Source: Variovorax sp. J22P240 (lineage in GTDB: Bacteria > Pseudomonadota > Gammaproteobacteria > Burkholderiales > Burkholderiaceae_C). Taken from it: a stretch of DNA of 64,000 nucleotides. The position numbers were made by a program, and so were the translations under genes. Each line of letters opens with the position of its first letter. Position 1 is the first letter of the stretch. The DNA lies in the NCBI RefSeq assembly GCF_030316855.1, contig NZ_JASZYR010000007.1, forward strand, positions 62,001 through 126,000. Reading direction: 5' to 3'. This document shows, piece by piece, positions 33,993-41,312 of the stretch. The notes below the pieces were generated by a model. The model did not search any database and had not been told where the DNA came from. It worked only from the letters and a program-made list of their open reading frames with translations.

Positions 33993-34059
33993 GGAAGCCT
34001 CCTCACGGAGTTTTTGGAGGTGGTCAGTGTTTGTGTGACTTTCGATCGAGGCCAATATG

Positions 34060-34248
34060 CCGAAGGACAGATGGGCAAGCCGCGAAATCGGCGTATGCGC
34101 CTGACGTAGGCGCCGAGCAAGTGATGTATCAACGGCTGTCGTCGTACTGCCCGGCGGTGAACGTGGTCCGGGCGGACAGGCCGCCATACGGGAGCGGAAA
34201 CGAGGAAGTGGCAAGCCGCGAGCGGCGGTCGAACCTGGAACCTCCTCG
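34060..34248 (-). pseudogene. Degraded duplicate of the OmpA gene 5-prime end
   Basis: Read on the minus strand, this segment aligns with the start of the OmpA gene at 33992, including the ribosome binding site (GAGGAGGTTCCA against GAGGAGGCTTCCA). CTCCCGTATGG, a GACCAC(G/T)TTC stretch, CAGTACGACGACA against CAGTACTACGACA and TACATCAC are also shared. The ATG has become AGG and the frame is broken, so it cannot be translated as OmpA. It ends within the region encoding about residue 45-50. It points to a tandem duplication followed by decay. Confidence 0.75.
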
Positions 34249-34651
34249 CAGCCTGGGCAAGTTTCGGGGGTCGGTCTACCGGTGGGCGCAATAGCGTTCA
34301 GTTTCAATTGATACAGCCTTTGGGTTGCGCGAGTTGCGCTTCAGCAACGACGGTTGAGTTCCACAGCGAGGCTACGTGGAGAAAGGCACCGGGAAAGCGA
34401 TAAGCGGCAGGCGTGGTGCGCGCCGATGTCTTAAGTAGAAGACGTCGCGCGCCCTCGGAATGACGTCAAACGACTCCAAGACTTGCTTTGACTGACAAAC
34501 GTCAATGCGCAGATTTGCGAGGGTAAGACAATTGCTGTCCGCGCGCCTTTTCGCCCAAACAAGCGTCAAGTGCGTCTCACTGCTCCTCTTCGAGATCGTC
34601 GTGACACCTCCAGATGACCGCTTTCTAAATCAAAAGAAAAGGAGAATTCAA
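34249..34651. other. Intergenic with a putative FNR-type promoter
   Basis: About 400 bp, visibly less GC-rich than the genes. The only structure supported is the palindrome and -10 pair listed separately at 34492-34532; no gene is seen. Confidence 0.5.
34492..34532 (+). promoter_or_regulatory. FNR-type palindrome plus -10 box (site 1)
   Basis: CTGAC-AAAC-GTCAA (34492-34505) is a near-perfect TTGAC-N4-GTCAA dyad. GACAAT at 34527-34532 begins exactly 35 bp after the start of the dyad, which puts the dyad centre near -41 if GACAAT is the -10 box (class II activation). The same arrangement, to the base, recurs at 35733-35773. The downstream gene is the small exported protein at 34652. A Crp/Fnr regulator is encoded at 39915. 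Confidence 0.6.
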
Positions 34652-34918
34652 ATGGTCGAAAGATATGGACCTTGGAACCGGACCACCGGCTTGTTGTTCG
34701 CAGCCGTGCTCCTGACGCTTTCGAGCGTTGCCCTGGCCACCGATCAGTCGCAGCAACGCCAACACGGCAGGAGCGCCAATCAGGCCGCCAAACAGGACGC
34801 CCGCTCGGACAAGGTGGATTGCCGGGCCGAAAACCAGAAGAGTAACGCCGCGTGCCGGCAGGAGAAGCGCAACACGAAGCAAGACGGTCGACAGGAAAAG
34901 CGAGACATCAAGTACTGA
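34652..34918 (+). CDS. Small exported charged protein of unknown function
   Basis: The 88-residue product has a signal peptide (TGLLFAAVLLTLSSVALA, then TDQSQ) and a highly charged mature part rich in Gln, Asn, Lys, Arg and Asp, with repeated KQD.R / QEKR units and two cysteines. It is probably periplasmic and largely unstructured. AAGGAGA lies 7 bp before the ATG at 34652. No family is recognised. It precedes a DUF3047 gene by 15 bp and probably shares a transcript controlled by the upstream FNR-type site. Confidence 0.75.
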   Translation: MVERYGPWNRTTGLLFAAVLLTLSSVALATDQSQQRQHGRSANQAAKQDARSDKVDCRAENQKSNAACRQEKRNTKQDGRQEKRDIKY

Positions 34919-34933
34919 CGGATTGCCGATCTC

Positions 34934-35674
34934 ATGACCAAATCCCGGCGCTTCCTCGTGACATGCATCTCGACGGTCTTCGTGACGGCCGTCGCTGCGG
35001 GCCAAGATCCGGGATCGCCTTGTCGACCCCGCGATCTCGCATTCGATGACAAGAGCGCGGCCTGGACGCATGTACCTCTGTCCAAGATGAAGCGTGACAC
35101 GGTGTACGAGGTGGTTCACGAGGGCGACCGCTCGGCGGTGCTGCGCGCCACCGCAGACCGATCAGCCTCGCTTTTCGTGGCGCGGCTTCAGCCTTCGCTG
35201 CGCCCGCCCATGACCCTCGGCTGGGATTGGAAGGCCGACGCATTGATTGCTGGCGCTGACAACCGCGACAAGGACCGGGAGGACGCGCCACTGCGTGTGC
35301 TGGTGGCCTTCGACGGCGATGTTGCCAGCCTGCCCGATGCGGAGCGAAAAAGATTCAGTCGAGCGAAGAATCTGGCCCGCCGCGAGATGCCTTATGCGGT
35401 GCTGATGTACATCTGGACCGATCACGTCCCGGTGGGCACATGGATCTCCTCTGCGCACACGAGCCAAGTCAAGATGCTTGTCGTCTCCTCAGGGGCAGGC
35501 GACCTAGGCCGCTGGCAATCGGTGCAGCGCAATCTTTCCGACGACTACAAGAAGGCCTATGGCGCCGAACCGGGCCCAGTGTTGGCTGTAGCCGTGATGA
35601 CCGACACGGACAACACCGGCACCATGGCGGTGGGAAGCTACTCAAGCATCCGCATCGATTGCGAGAGCCGCTGA
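34934..35674 (+). CDS. DUF3047 family exported protein
   Basis: The 246-residue protein has a signal peptide (FLVTCISTVFVTAVAAG) and a DUF3047 domain: a jelly-roll-like body with TVYEVVHEGDRSAVLRATAD, GWDWKADALI, DAPLRVLVAFDGD, PYAVLMYIWTD and a final VMTDTDNTGTMAVGSYSS. The TDTDNT motif and tryptophans resemble carbohydrate-binding folds; the function is not established. The ATG at 34934 lies 15 bp after the preceding stop. Downstream is a second FNR-type site before the next gene. Confidence 0.82.
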   Translation: MTKSRRFLVTCISTVFVTAVAAGQDPGSPCRPRDLAFDDKSAAWTHVPLSKMKRDTVYEVVHEGDRSAVLRATADRSASLFVARLQPSLRPPMTLGWDWKADALIAGADNRDKDREDAPLRVLVAFDGDVASLPDAERKRFSRAKNLARREMPYAVLMYIWTDHVPVGTWISSAHTSQVKMLVVSSGAGDLGRWQSVQRNLSDDYKKAYGAEPGPVLAVAVMTDTDNTGTMAVGSYSSIRIDCESR

Positions 35675-35732
35675 TTCTTATGTCGCGGGCTCTTGGCGTA
35701 CCGATCCAGCAGGCGGATCTAATTCCCGTGGA

Positions 35733-35773
35733 TTGACGGACGTCAATGTGGCGGTCACAAAGATGCCGACAAT
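35733..35773 (+). promoter_or_regulatory. FNR-type palindrome plus -10 box (site 2)
   Basis: TTGAC-GGAC-GTCAA (35733-35746) is a perfect 5-4-5 dyad. GACAAT at 35768-35773 starts 35 bp from the dyad start, identical to site 1 at 34492. The predicted transcription start near 35780 would put the dyad centre near -41. The downstream gene starts at 35810. Confidence 0.65.
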
Positions 35774-35809
35774 CCCGGCGTGGCTCGCCACATCCAGAAA
35801 GGAAGTCTC

Positions 35810-36394
35810 ATGAAGCTCCTGACATCGCTCACGGCCTCGGTGGTGCTCGGCACGTTATTGCCTCTCGCCATCTCGAAGGACCAATCAGGCACTGAGATCA
35901 CCGCTTCGACCAAGCCCGGTACAGGAACCATCAAGGAACTGGTCAAGGCCACTGGCGTCGTCGAGGCCATCGATCTTCAGACGCGCCATGTAACCATCAA
36001 GGATGCGAACGGCAAGCTGATTCCGCTGGCCGTCGGCCCGGAGGCGCGCAACCTCGAACACGTCAAGGTCGGCGACCGGGTCACGGTCCGCTACGCACAG
36101 GCCTTGACGCTTACGCTGGTGAAGGACGGCAATGAAATACGCAGCAGGGTCGATTCACCGGTGACCGGCAGCAGGACCGCGAAAGGCGAACGCCCGGGCG
36201 GGTCGATGGGCAGGCAAGTCGAAGTCACTGCGAATGTGGTCGCCGTGAACCGAAAGACCAAGATGGTCACGCTGCGCGGGACGGAATATGAGGTCGACCT
36301 GAAAGTGCGGGATGCAGATCAACTGAAGATGATCAAGGTCGGCGATCAAGTGCACGCGACCTACACCGAAGCAGTGGCGCTTTCGATCGACTGA
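35810..36394 (+). CDS. Exported protein with two repeated OB-like domains, function unknown
   Basis: The product has 194 residues with a hydrophobic N-terminus (LLTSLTASVVLGTLLPLAI). Two similar beta-rich units follow: ATGVVEAIDLQTRHVTIKD to VKVGDRVTVRYAQALTLTL (about residues 48-105), and VTANVVAVNRKTKMVTLRG to IKVGDQVHATYTEAVALSI (about 137-193). The internal duplication and the KVGD.V...Y..A ending suggest a small beta-barrel pair. It is probably periplasmic. The ATG at 35810 follows a GGAAG. It is followed after 59 bp by a DUF2092 gene and preceded by an FNR-type site. Confidence 0.8.
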   Translation: MKLLTSLTASVVLGTLLPLAISKDQSGTEITASTKPGTGTIKELVKATGVVEAIDLQTRHVTIKDANGKLIPLAVGPEARNLEHVKVGDRVTVRYAQALTLTLVKDGNEIRSRVDSPVTGSRTAKGERPGGSMGRQVEVTANVVAVNRKTKMVTLRGTEYEVDLKVRDADQLKMIKVGDQVHATYTEAVALSID

Positions 36395-36453
36395 CGAGCG
36401 GCATCAGCGTGTGACCGGCGTCGGGCAGGCCGCTCATCCCCCAAGGAGTACAA

Positions 36454-37221
36454 ATGAACCCCGGAAGACTCGCAGCCTCCGTACTCGCGCTGGTGCTGAC
36501 GGCACCCGTCGTCGCACAAACCGCGCCGGCCCCTGCTGCCCCGCCCGCCGGCAATACCGTCGACCCGGCGTCAATCCAGGCTCTCAAGGACATGGGCGCC
36601 TACCTGCAGACGCTGGATCGCTTCCGGACATCGACGTCGCTGACGGCCGAACGAGTGCTGAGCGACGGCCAAAAGCTGATGCACACCGCATCGGCTACGG
36701 TCGAGGCAGCGCGTCCGAACAGGTTACGCGCCCGCATGTGGAGCGTTCGCTCCGAGCGCGAAATCCTCTATGACGGCAAGACGGTCACGCTGTACGCGCC
36801 CGCTCAAAAGTACTACTCGACCGTTGAGTTCTCCGAGCCCAACAGCGTACTCGTCGAGAAGCTCGAGGAGCAGTACGGCGTCGAGATCCCGATGTCCGAT
36901 CTGTTCACGTGGGGCACCCCCGCGGCGCCGGTCGACAAGATCGAGTCGGCCATGAATGCCGGGCAGGACATCATCGGAAACAGTCTCTGCGACCACTACG
37001 CGTTTCGCCAGGGCGACTTCGATTGGCAGGTCTGGATCACGACCGGCGGCAAACCTTTGCCGCGCAAGCTCGTGATCACCAATCGACGTGACGACGCGCG
37101 CCCGCAATCGATCAGTGTCATCGACTGGAATGTGGACCCGTCGTTCAATGAAGCGACGTTCAAGTTCAGGCCACCGAAGGGTGCGACCCGCATCGAAATT
37201 GTCCCGGTCAAGTCCAGGTAG
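36454..37221 (+). CDS. DUF2092 family periplasmic protein
   Basis: The 255-residue protein has a signal peptide (LAASVLALVLTAPVVAQ), a Pro/Ala spacer and a DUF2092 domain. Blocks seen include GAYLQTLDRFRTSTSLTAER, RPNRLRARMWS, REILYDGKTVTLYAPAQKYY, GNSLCDHYAFRQGDFDWQVW and WITTGGKPLPRKLVIT. The fold is related to LolA/LolB-type half barrels, so lipid or lipoprotein handling is possible but unproven. CAAGGAG lies before the ATG. It is 13 bp upstream of the Gly/Asn-rich protein gene and surely co-transcribed with it. Confidence 0.87.
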   Translation: MNPGRLAASVLALVLTAPVVAQTAPAPAAPPAGNTVDPASIQALKDMGAYLQTLDRFRTSTSLTAERVLSDGQKLMHTASATVEAARPNRLRARMWSVRSEREILYDGKTVTLYAPAQKYYSTVEFSEPNSVLVEKLEEQYGVEIPMSDLFTWGTPAAPVDKIESAMNAGQDIIGNSLCDHYAFRQGDFDWQVWITTGGKPLPRKLVITNRRDDARPQSISVIDWNVDPSFNEATFKFRPPKGATRIEIVPVKSR

Positions 37222-37234
37222 AGGAGCGGCGACC

Positions 37235-37879
37235 ATGAAGCGATCATTCAGCAGGATGCTTGCGGCTCCCGCGGGCCTACTGGTTCTCGTGAGTTTCGCG
37301 CTAATCCCGGCGGCCGAGGCAGCGCGGGACGGTGGCGGCGGAGGGAGGGGAGGTGGAGGAGGTGGAGGCGCTCGCGCAAGCGCGGGCGGAGGTGGAGGTG
37401 GAGGTGCCCGCGCGAATGCAGCAGGAGGCGGCGGCGCTCGCGCCGGTGGCGCTGGCGCTGCATCGTCTGGCGGAGGCAGGCAGGCTGCGCAGGGTGCGCA
37501 GGTCAACAATAGCAGGGCCGACGTGCGGACCAATGATGTCCGCAGCACCAGCGTGAACAATGTCAACAGCAATCGCAGTGCCAACGTCAACGCCAATCGC
37601 AACACCAACGTCAACGCCAATCGGAACGTCAACGTCAATGTCAGCGGCAACAATAATTGCTGCGGTGGCGGGTGGGACAATGACTACCACCCTGTAGCGG
37701 GTGCGATGGCCGTCGGGGCCGCTGTCGCGGTGACCTCGGCAGTGGTAGGCTCCGTCGTGCGCTCTGTACCGGCCAACTGCGTCCCCGTCAACTACGGCGG
37801 CATGGTGTACCAGCAATGCGGCAGTCAATGGTATCAGCCGAAGGGGGCTGAATTCGTGGTGGTGAATCCGCCCTATTGA
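37235..37879 (+). CDS. Exported Gly-rich/Asn-rich low-complexity protein
   Basis: The product has 214 residues: a signal peptide (LLVLVSFALIPAAEA), a Gly/Ala/Arg-rich segment (about 33-85), an Asn/Val-rich segment with NVNANRNT-type octads (about 108-135), NNNCCGGGWDNDY, a hydrophobic glycine-zipper-like segment (AVGAAVAVTSAVVGSVV) and a C-terminal SH3-like end (YGGMVYQQCGSQWYQPKG). It resembles the tail of DUF3300-type proteins and is probably a surface or periplasmic structural protein. GAGGAG is 9 bp before the ATG. It is last in the operon with DUF2092. Function is unknown. Confidence 0.78.
   Translation: MKRSFSRMLAAPAGLLVLVSFALIPAAEAARDGGGGGRGGGGGGGARASAGGGGGGGARANAAGGGGARAGGAGAASSGGGRQAAQGAQVNNSRADVRTNDVRSTSVNNVNSNRSANVNANRNTNVNANRNVNVNVSGNNNCCGGGWDNDYHPVAGAMAVGAAVAVTSAVVGSVVRSVPANCVPVNYGGMVYQQCGSQWYQPKGAEFVVVNPPY
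37581..37623 (+). repeat. 24-nt tandem repeat inside the Asn-rich segment
   Basis: CCAACGTCAACGCCAATCG occurs at 37581-37599 and 37605-37623, a period of 24 nt or 8 codons. Degenerate copies flank it. It encodes the NVNANRNT octads. Confidence 0.7.
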
Positions 37880-37901
37880 GCTTCCCAGCACGCAGGAAGG
37901 C

Positions 37902-38066
37902 ATGCCTAGGAGCGCGAGGCACGAAAAGTACGATCGCCTGATCGACGCCTGAAAGGCGCTGCCGCCCACCCCGACGGCCGTGGTGCATCCCTGTGACCGA
38001 AGTTCACTCGAAGGCATGCGGGAGGCGATGAGGCTGGGCTTGATCGCACCGATCCTCATCGGTCGG
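37902..38066 (+). pseudogene. pta: Phosphate acetyltransferase 5-prime remnant
   Basis: After AGGAAGG the ATG frame reads RHEKYDRLIDA, a TGA stop, then KALPPTPTAVVHPCDRSSLE and MRLGLIAPILIG. This is the N-terminus of the phosphotransacetylase domain (usually KALPPVPTVVVHPCD and AAEAGLIAPILVGP). The in-frame TGA and abrupt end near 38066 show it is non-functional. It runs directly into an acetate kinase remnant, so most of pta and the start of ackA were lost in one deletion. Confidence 0.75.
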
Positions 38067-38700
38067 CGTGTGGCGTTACGGATCCACGGTCTGTCCTACG
38101 AGTACATCGCGAGCGTTCTAGCCCAGTTCGACCTGAATGCAGCGGCGCGCCGCGCCATCGTCGCGCATCTGGGCAATGGCGCCAGCATGTGCGCGATGGC
38201 CGCCGGACGGAGTTTCGCCAGCACCACGGGGTTCACTGCCGTCGACCGGCTGCCGATGGGCACGCGCTGCGGCAACTTGGATCCCGCCGGCGCGATCCTC
38301 TACCTGATGGACAAGCTGCGAATGGATGCGTGCGATCGAGGACCTAATCTACAAGCAGTCCGGCCTGCTGGGCGTGTTGGATCTTGAGCGACAGGCGAGC
38401 CCTGCTGGCCAGCGATGACGAGCCGCGCCCGCTTCGCCATCGACCTCCATGCATACCGAATCGGTCGCAAACTCGGCTCGCTCGCCGCGGCGGCACAGGG
38501 AATTGATGCGCTCGTGTTCACCGCGGGCATCGGCAAACATGCAGCGTCGCCGCGCGAGCGCGTGTGTTGCGATGCCGCCTGGCTCGGATGGAGCTCGACT
38601 TGACGGCCAATCTTTCCGCCGGGCCGCTCATCAGCATGGCATCGAGCAAAAAGGTGGCGGCGTGGAGTTGATGATTGCGCTGCATACCCGCGAGGTGCTC
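38067..38700 (+). pseudogene. ackA: Acetate kinase remnant with several frameshifts
   Basis: Acetate kinase blocks appear in order but in changing frames: HGLSYEYIASVLAQFD, IVAHLGNGASMCAM, STTGFTAVDRLPMGTRCG, IEDLIYKQSGLLGV, LSDRRALLASDDEPR, RFAIDLHAYRIGRKLGSLAA, IDALVFTAGIGKHAASPRER, AGPLISMASSKKVAAW, and finally ELMIALHTREVL. The N-terminal phosphate/acetate-binding part is missing. At least three frame changes prevent expression. It is fused to the pta stub upstream. Confidence 0.85.
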
Positions 38701-38734
38701 GACCGCACACCCTGCAGGCCCGGCGCTTCCGGCG

Positions 38735-38970
38735 ACGGTGGTGCTGCGCGACGGACGGTTGACGGTGCGCGAAATCCTCCCCGACGACAAGGACGCGTTG
38801 AGGACGGCGGTCAACAGGAGTCGGCCGACTCGCGCTTCATGGCCAGCATGCGCGAGCTTCCGGAAGAGATGCTCGAAGCGGCGACGCATGCAGTGCCCGA
38901 GAAGAGGTTCGCGCTCGTCGTGCTCCACGGCGACGATGCCGACGCCGCTATCGTCGGCGGGGGAGCTATG
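38735..38970 (+). pseudogene. GNAT acetyltransferase N-terminal remnant
   Basis: One frame reads TVVLRDGRLTVREILPDDKD and ALRTAVNR; after a frame change the sequence continues SRFMASMRELPEEMLEAATH and KRFALVVLHGDDADAAIVGG. These are the first blocks of a GNAT family acetyltransferase of the kind often found beside pta-ackA in betaproteobacteria. The remainder is missing and the sequence runs into the 3-prime end of the response regulator gene. Confidence 0.7.
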
Positions 38971-39640
38971 TCTGAAGGAACAGATCGTCGATCCGGTTTT
39001 CGAGCGCATATCGAATCAGTTCGGCAGTGCTCGACACCTGCAGCTTTTCCTGGATGCGGGTCTTGTGCGTGCTCACCGTCTTCACCGACAGGTGAAGCGC
39101 ATGGCCGATCTCGGTGAGCCGCTGTCCGGCCGCGACGCGCCGCAATACATCAAACTCACGGTCCGTCAGCAGCATGTGGCGCGGCGCGTCCGACATGCCG
39201 TTGAGCTGCAGTACCACCCGCTCAGCGAGACTTTCGGTGACATAGGCACCGCCGGCCGCCACCCTGCGCACCGCGCTCACGAGTTCGGTGGCCGCGATGT
39301 CTTTGGTGACATAGCCGTTGGCACCCGCCTTGAAGGCCCGCATCGCGTATTGCTCTTCCGCATGCATGCTCAGAACCAGCACACGAACGCCGGGGAACTC
39401 GGTTCTGATGCGGCGCACCAGTTCGAGTCCGGTCATTCCGGGCATCGACAGGTCGACGAGGGCGAGGTCGAACTCTTGTTCACCAAGAAGCTCAAGCGCC
39501 TCATAGCCCGTGACGGCTTCGGTCAGGGCCCAGCGGCTGCCGGCCGGATTGAGCACACGCTTCAGGCCTTCCCGTACGATTGTGTGGTCGTCGACCAGTA
39601 GCATTCGTAGCGCCGGTGTGAACTGGGTCGAGGCTGTCAA
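38966..39640 (-). CDS. NarL/FixJ-type response regulator
   Basis: The 224-residue protein has a receiver domain (residues 12-125) with the acidic pair in LLVDDHTIVREG, phospho-acceptor Asp in LALVDLSMPGMTG, and the conserved Lys in GYVTKDIAA. The LuxR-type HTH is at about 155-215 (LTDREFDVLRRVAAGQRLTE, LHLSVKTVSTHKTRIQEKL). The TTG at 39640 with GGGGGAT upstream is the probable start; an ATG at 39604 (MLLVDD) is possible. It likely pairs with the HisKA_3 kinase at 41313. It is transcribed divergently from the Crp/Fnr gene. Confidence 0.92.
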   Translation of the reverse strand: MTASTQFTPALRMLLVDDHTIVREGLKRVLNPAGSRWALTEAVTGYEALELLGEQEFDLALVDLSMPGMTGLELVRRIRTEFPGVRVLVLSMHAEEQYAMRAFKAGANGYVTKDIAATELVSAVRRVAAGGAYVTESLAERVVLQLNGMSDAPRHMLLTDREFDVLRRVAAGQRLTEIGHALHLSVKTVSTHKTRIQEKLQVSSTAELIRYALENRIDDLFLQT

Positions 39641-39914
39641 GACATCCCCCGGGGGCCGAAAGCGAATCGCTGGCCGGCTCGTGCATGCTCCCTGGACTTA
39701 CTTTGACGCCAAACGCGCGTCTTCGCAAGGGCGTCGGCCTGCCCGGGAGATTCGGAATACCTCCGCTTCGGCGTTCGGAAAAGTCCTAGTCCTCTAGGAG
39801 CAATCCGCCGCGCGGGAGAGCGTCGGGCCGATGTTCAAGCGGCAGGCTTCGGCGCAATCTCCGTCGGGCCCTTGCATGCCCATGTTCGCTACGCTCCCCC
39901 GGAGAGGATTTCTC

Positions 39915-40751
39915 ATGAACACGCTCGCACCGCATGAGACGTCGATTCGCTTGCCTGCCAGCGGCAGGATGCGCACCGCCGTCGTCGACCGTCGCGAATG
40001 GACCTGCCTCCACGAGATGTTCGACCTCATCGACGTTCCGGTCGGCGATGCCCCGCTTATGCCGCTGGTCCAGCCGACCGTCCGGCGACTCCAGCAAGGC
40101 GAAATGCTGTTCGTGGAAGGGGCGCCGACCACTTTCATCTGCATTGTCCGCACAGGCACCTTCAAGGTTTTTCGCACCGCCGAGGACGGCTACGAACAGG
40201 TGTACGCCTTTGCGCGCCGGGGCGACCTGCTGGGAATCGACGCCCTGTCCGGCGACCACCATTTGATGGCGACGGTGGCCCAGGAGGATGCCAGCGTGCT
40301 TGCCCTGTCGCTTCCCAACTTCTACGCTCTCGCGCAATTGCTGCCGGCGTTCGACCGTGGCGTCATGCGTGCGGTGACCCATTCGATGATCGACCTGATC
40401 CGGCTGTCCGACATGATGGCTGCCGTCGCAGCAGAAGTGCGGCTGGCCAGGTTCCTATTGCATCTGGCCCAACGGATGTCGACAACCGGGCAGGCCGTGC
40501 GATGCCTTCGCCTGCAGATGACCCGTCGCGACATCGGAAGTTACCTCGGCGTGGCCCACGAAACCATCAGCCGTTCGTTTGCCGCGCTGGCCGAGGGGGG
40601 CCTGATCGAGGTGGAGCAGCGCAAGGTCGAGATCCTCGATCTGGACGCATTGCGGCACTATGCGCAAGGCACGCGCACGCCCACCAAGGCGGACTTGCGC
40701 GCTTCGCCGTGCGCGCCGCGGGCCAGGGACGGGCTGACGCTAGTCGGCTGA
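39915..40751 (+). CDS. Crp/Fnr-family transcriptional regulator without an N-terminal Fe-S cluster
   Basis: The 278-residue protein has a cyclic-nucleotide-binding-like beta roll (about 45-160, VRRLQQGEMLFVEGAPTTFI, FARRGDLLGIDALSG), a long dimer helix and a Crp-type HTH (about 195-250, MTRRDIGSYLGVAHETISRS). The recognition helix has the E-x-x-S-R pattern of FNR, which predicts TTGAT/TTGAC half-sites. The N-terminal cysteine cluster of oxygen-sensing FNR is absent, so the signal differs or is redox/other. GGAGAGG is 7 bp before the ATG at 39915. Two matching dyads lie at 34492 and 35733. Confidence 0.92.
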   Translation: MNTLAPHETSIRLPASGRMRTAVVDRREWTCLHEMFDLIDVPVGDAPLMPLVQPTVRRLQQGEMLFVEGAPTTFICIVRTGTFKVFRTAEDGYEQVYAFARRGDLLGIDALSGDHHLMATVAQEDASVLALSLPNFYALAQLLPAFDRGVMRAVTHSMIDLIRLSDMMAAVAAEVRLARFLLHLAQRMSTTGQAVRCLRLQMTRRDIGSYLGVAHETISRSFAALAEGGLIEVEQRKVEILDLDALRHYAQGTRTPTKADLRASPCAPRARDGLTLVG

Positions 40752-40767
40752 TTGCACGGGGCGGGGC

Positions 40768-41163
40768 TCAGCGCTTGGGCCCGAACGCCCGCGCGGATTG
40801 AGCATTCGAGAGGTCCGCAATGCAGTCTCGCGCTTGCTGGAACTCGGTCCCCTTGTCGAAGTAGGCGAGGGCGCCGGCATCCATGTGGCGCTTGCGCATG
40901 AAGGCCCAGTTGAACTGGGAAAATACGATCACCTTGATGCCAGGGTGGTGCTGCGTGACGTAATGCAAGACGTCGATTCCCTGGTCACGCCCGCGCAGTC
41001 TGGCGTCGAGCACGATCACGTCCGGATGGTGCGATCTGATCGATGTGATCGCCGAAGCAACGTCGTCTGCGTAGGCAACGACATCGACTCCCGGCGCAGT
41101 AGCCAACAGCGCGCCGAAGCTTTGCCGGATCGCCACGGAGTCGTCGACCATGAGCACTCTCAA
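40768..41163 (-). CDS. Single-domain response regulator receiver protein
   Basis: The product is about 131 residues and is a receiver domain only: acidic pair in VLMVDDS, phospho-acceptor Asp in VIVLDARLRG, Ser/Thr-equivalent in VIVFSQFN, and Lys in AYFDKG. No output domain follows. The TTG at 41163 has GAGG about 6 bp upstream and leaves a normal divergent gap to the kinase gene; an ATG at 41274 would add 37 residues without homology. It is divergent from the histidine kinase and converges with the Crp/Fnr gene. It may act as a phosphate sink or connector. Confidence 0.85.
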   Translation of the reverse strand: MRVLMVDDSVAIRQSFGALLATAPGVDVVAYADDVASAITSIRSHHPDVIVLDARLRGRDQGIDVLHYVTQHHPGIKVIVFSQFNWAFMRKRHMDAGALAYFDKGTEFQQARDCIADLSNAQSARAFGPKR

Positions 41164-41312
41164 CTTGCACCTCGTACCTGTCTCTATGGAATGCAGGCCA
41201 TGTTCCCCCCGATTGGGGATTTGCGTGATGCGTCTTCTCAATGAATTGGAAGAAAAATCGGCGTTCTGAGGCATCCTTCGGTCTGCCCCGGTTTCCGTGA
41301 AGGTCGAGTTCC

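Noticed and set aside
37540..37640. Tandem repeat considered as a CRISPR-like array
   Set aside because: The 24-nt period is in frame and encodes Asn-rich octads; there are no spacers.
39703..39707. TTGAC half-site between the response regulator and Crp/Fnr genes
   Set aside because: No matching GTCAA at the N4 spacing and no GACAAT at the distance seen in the other two sites.
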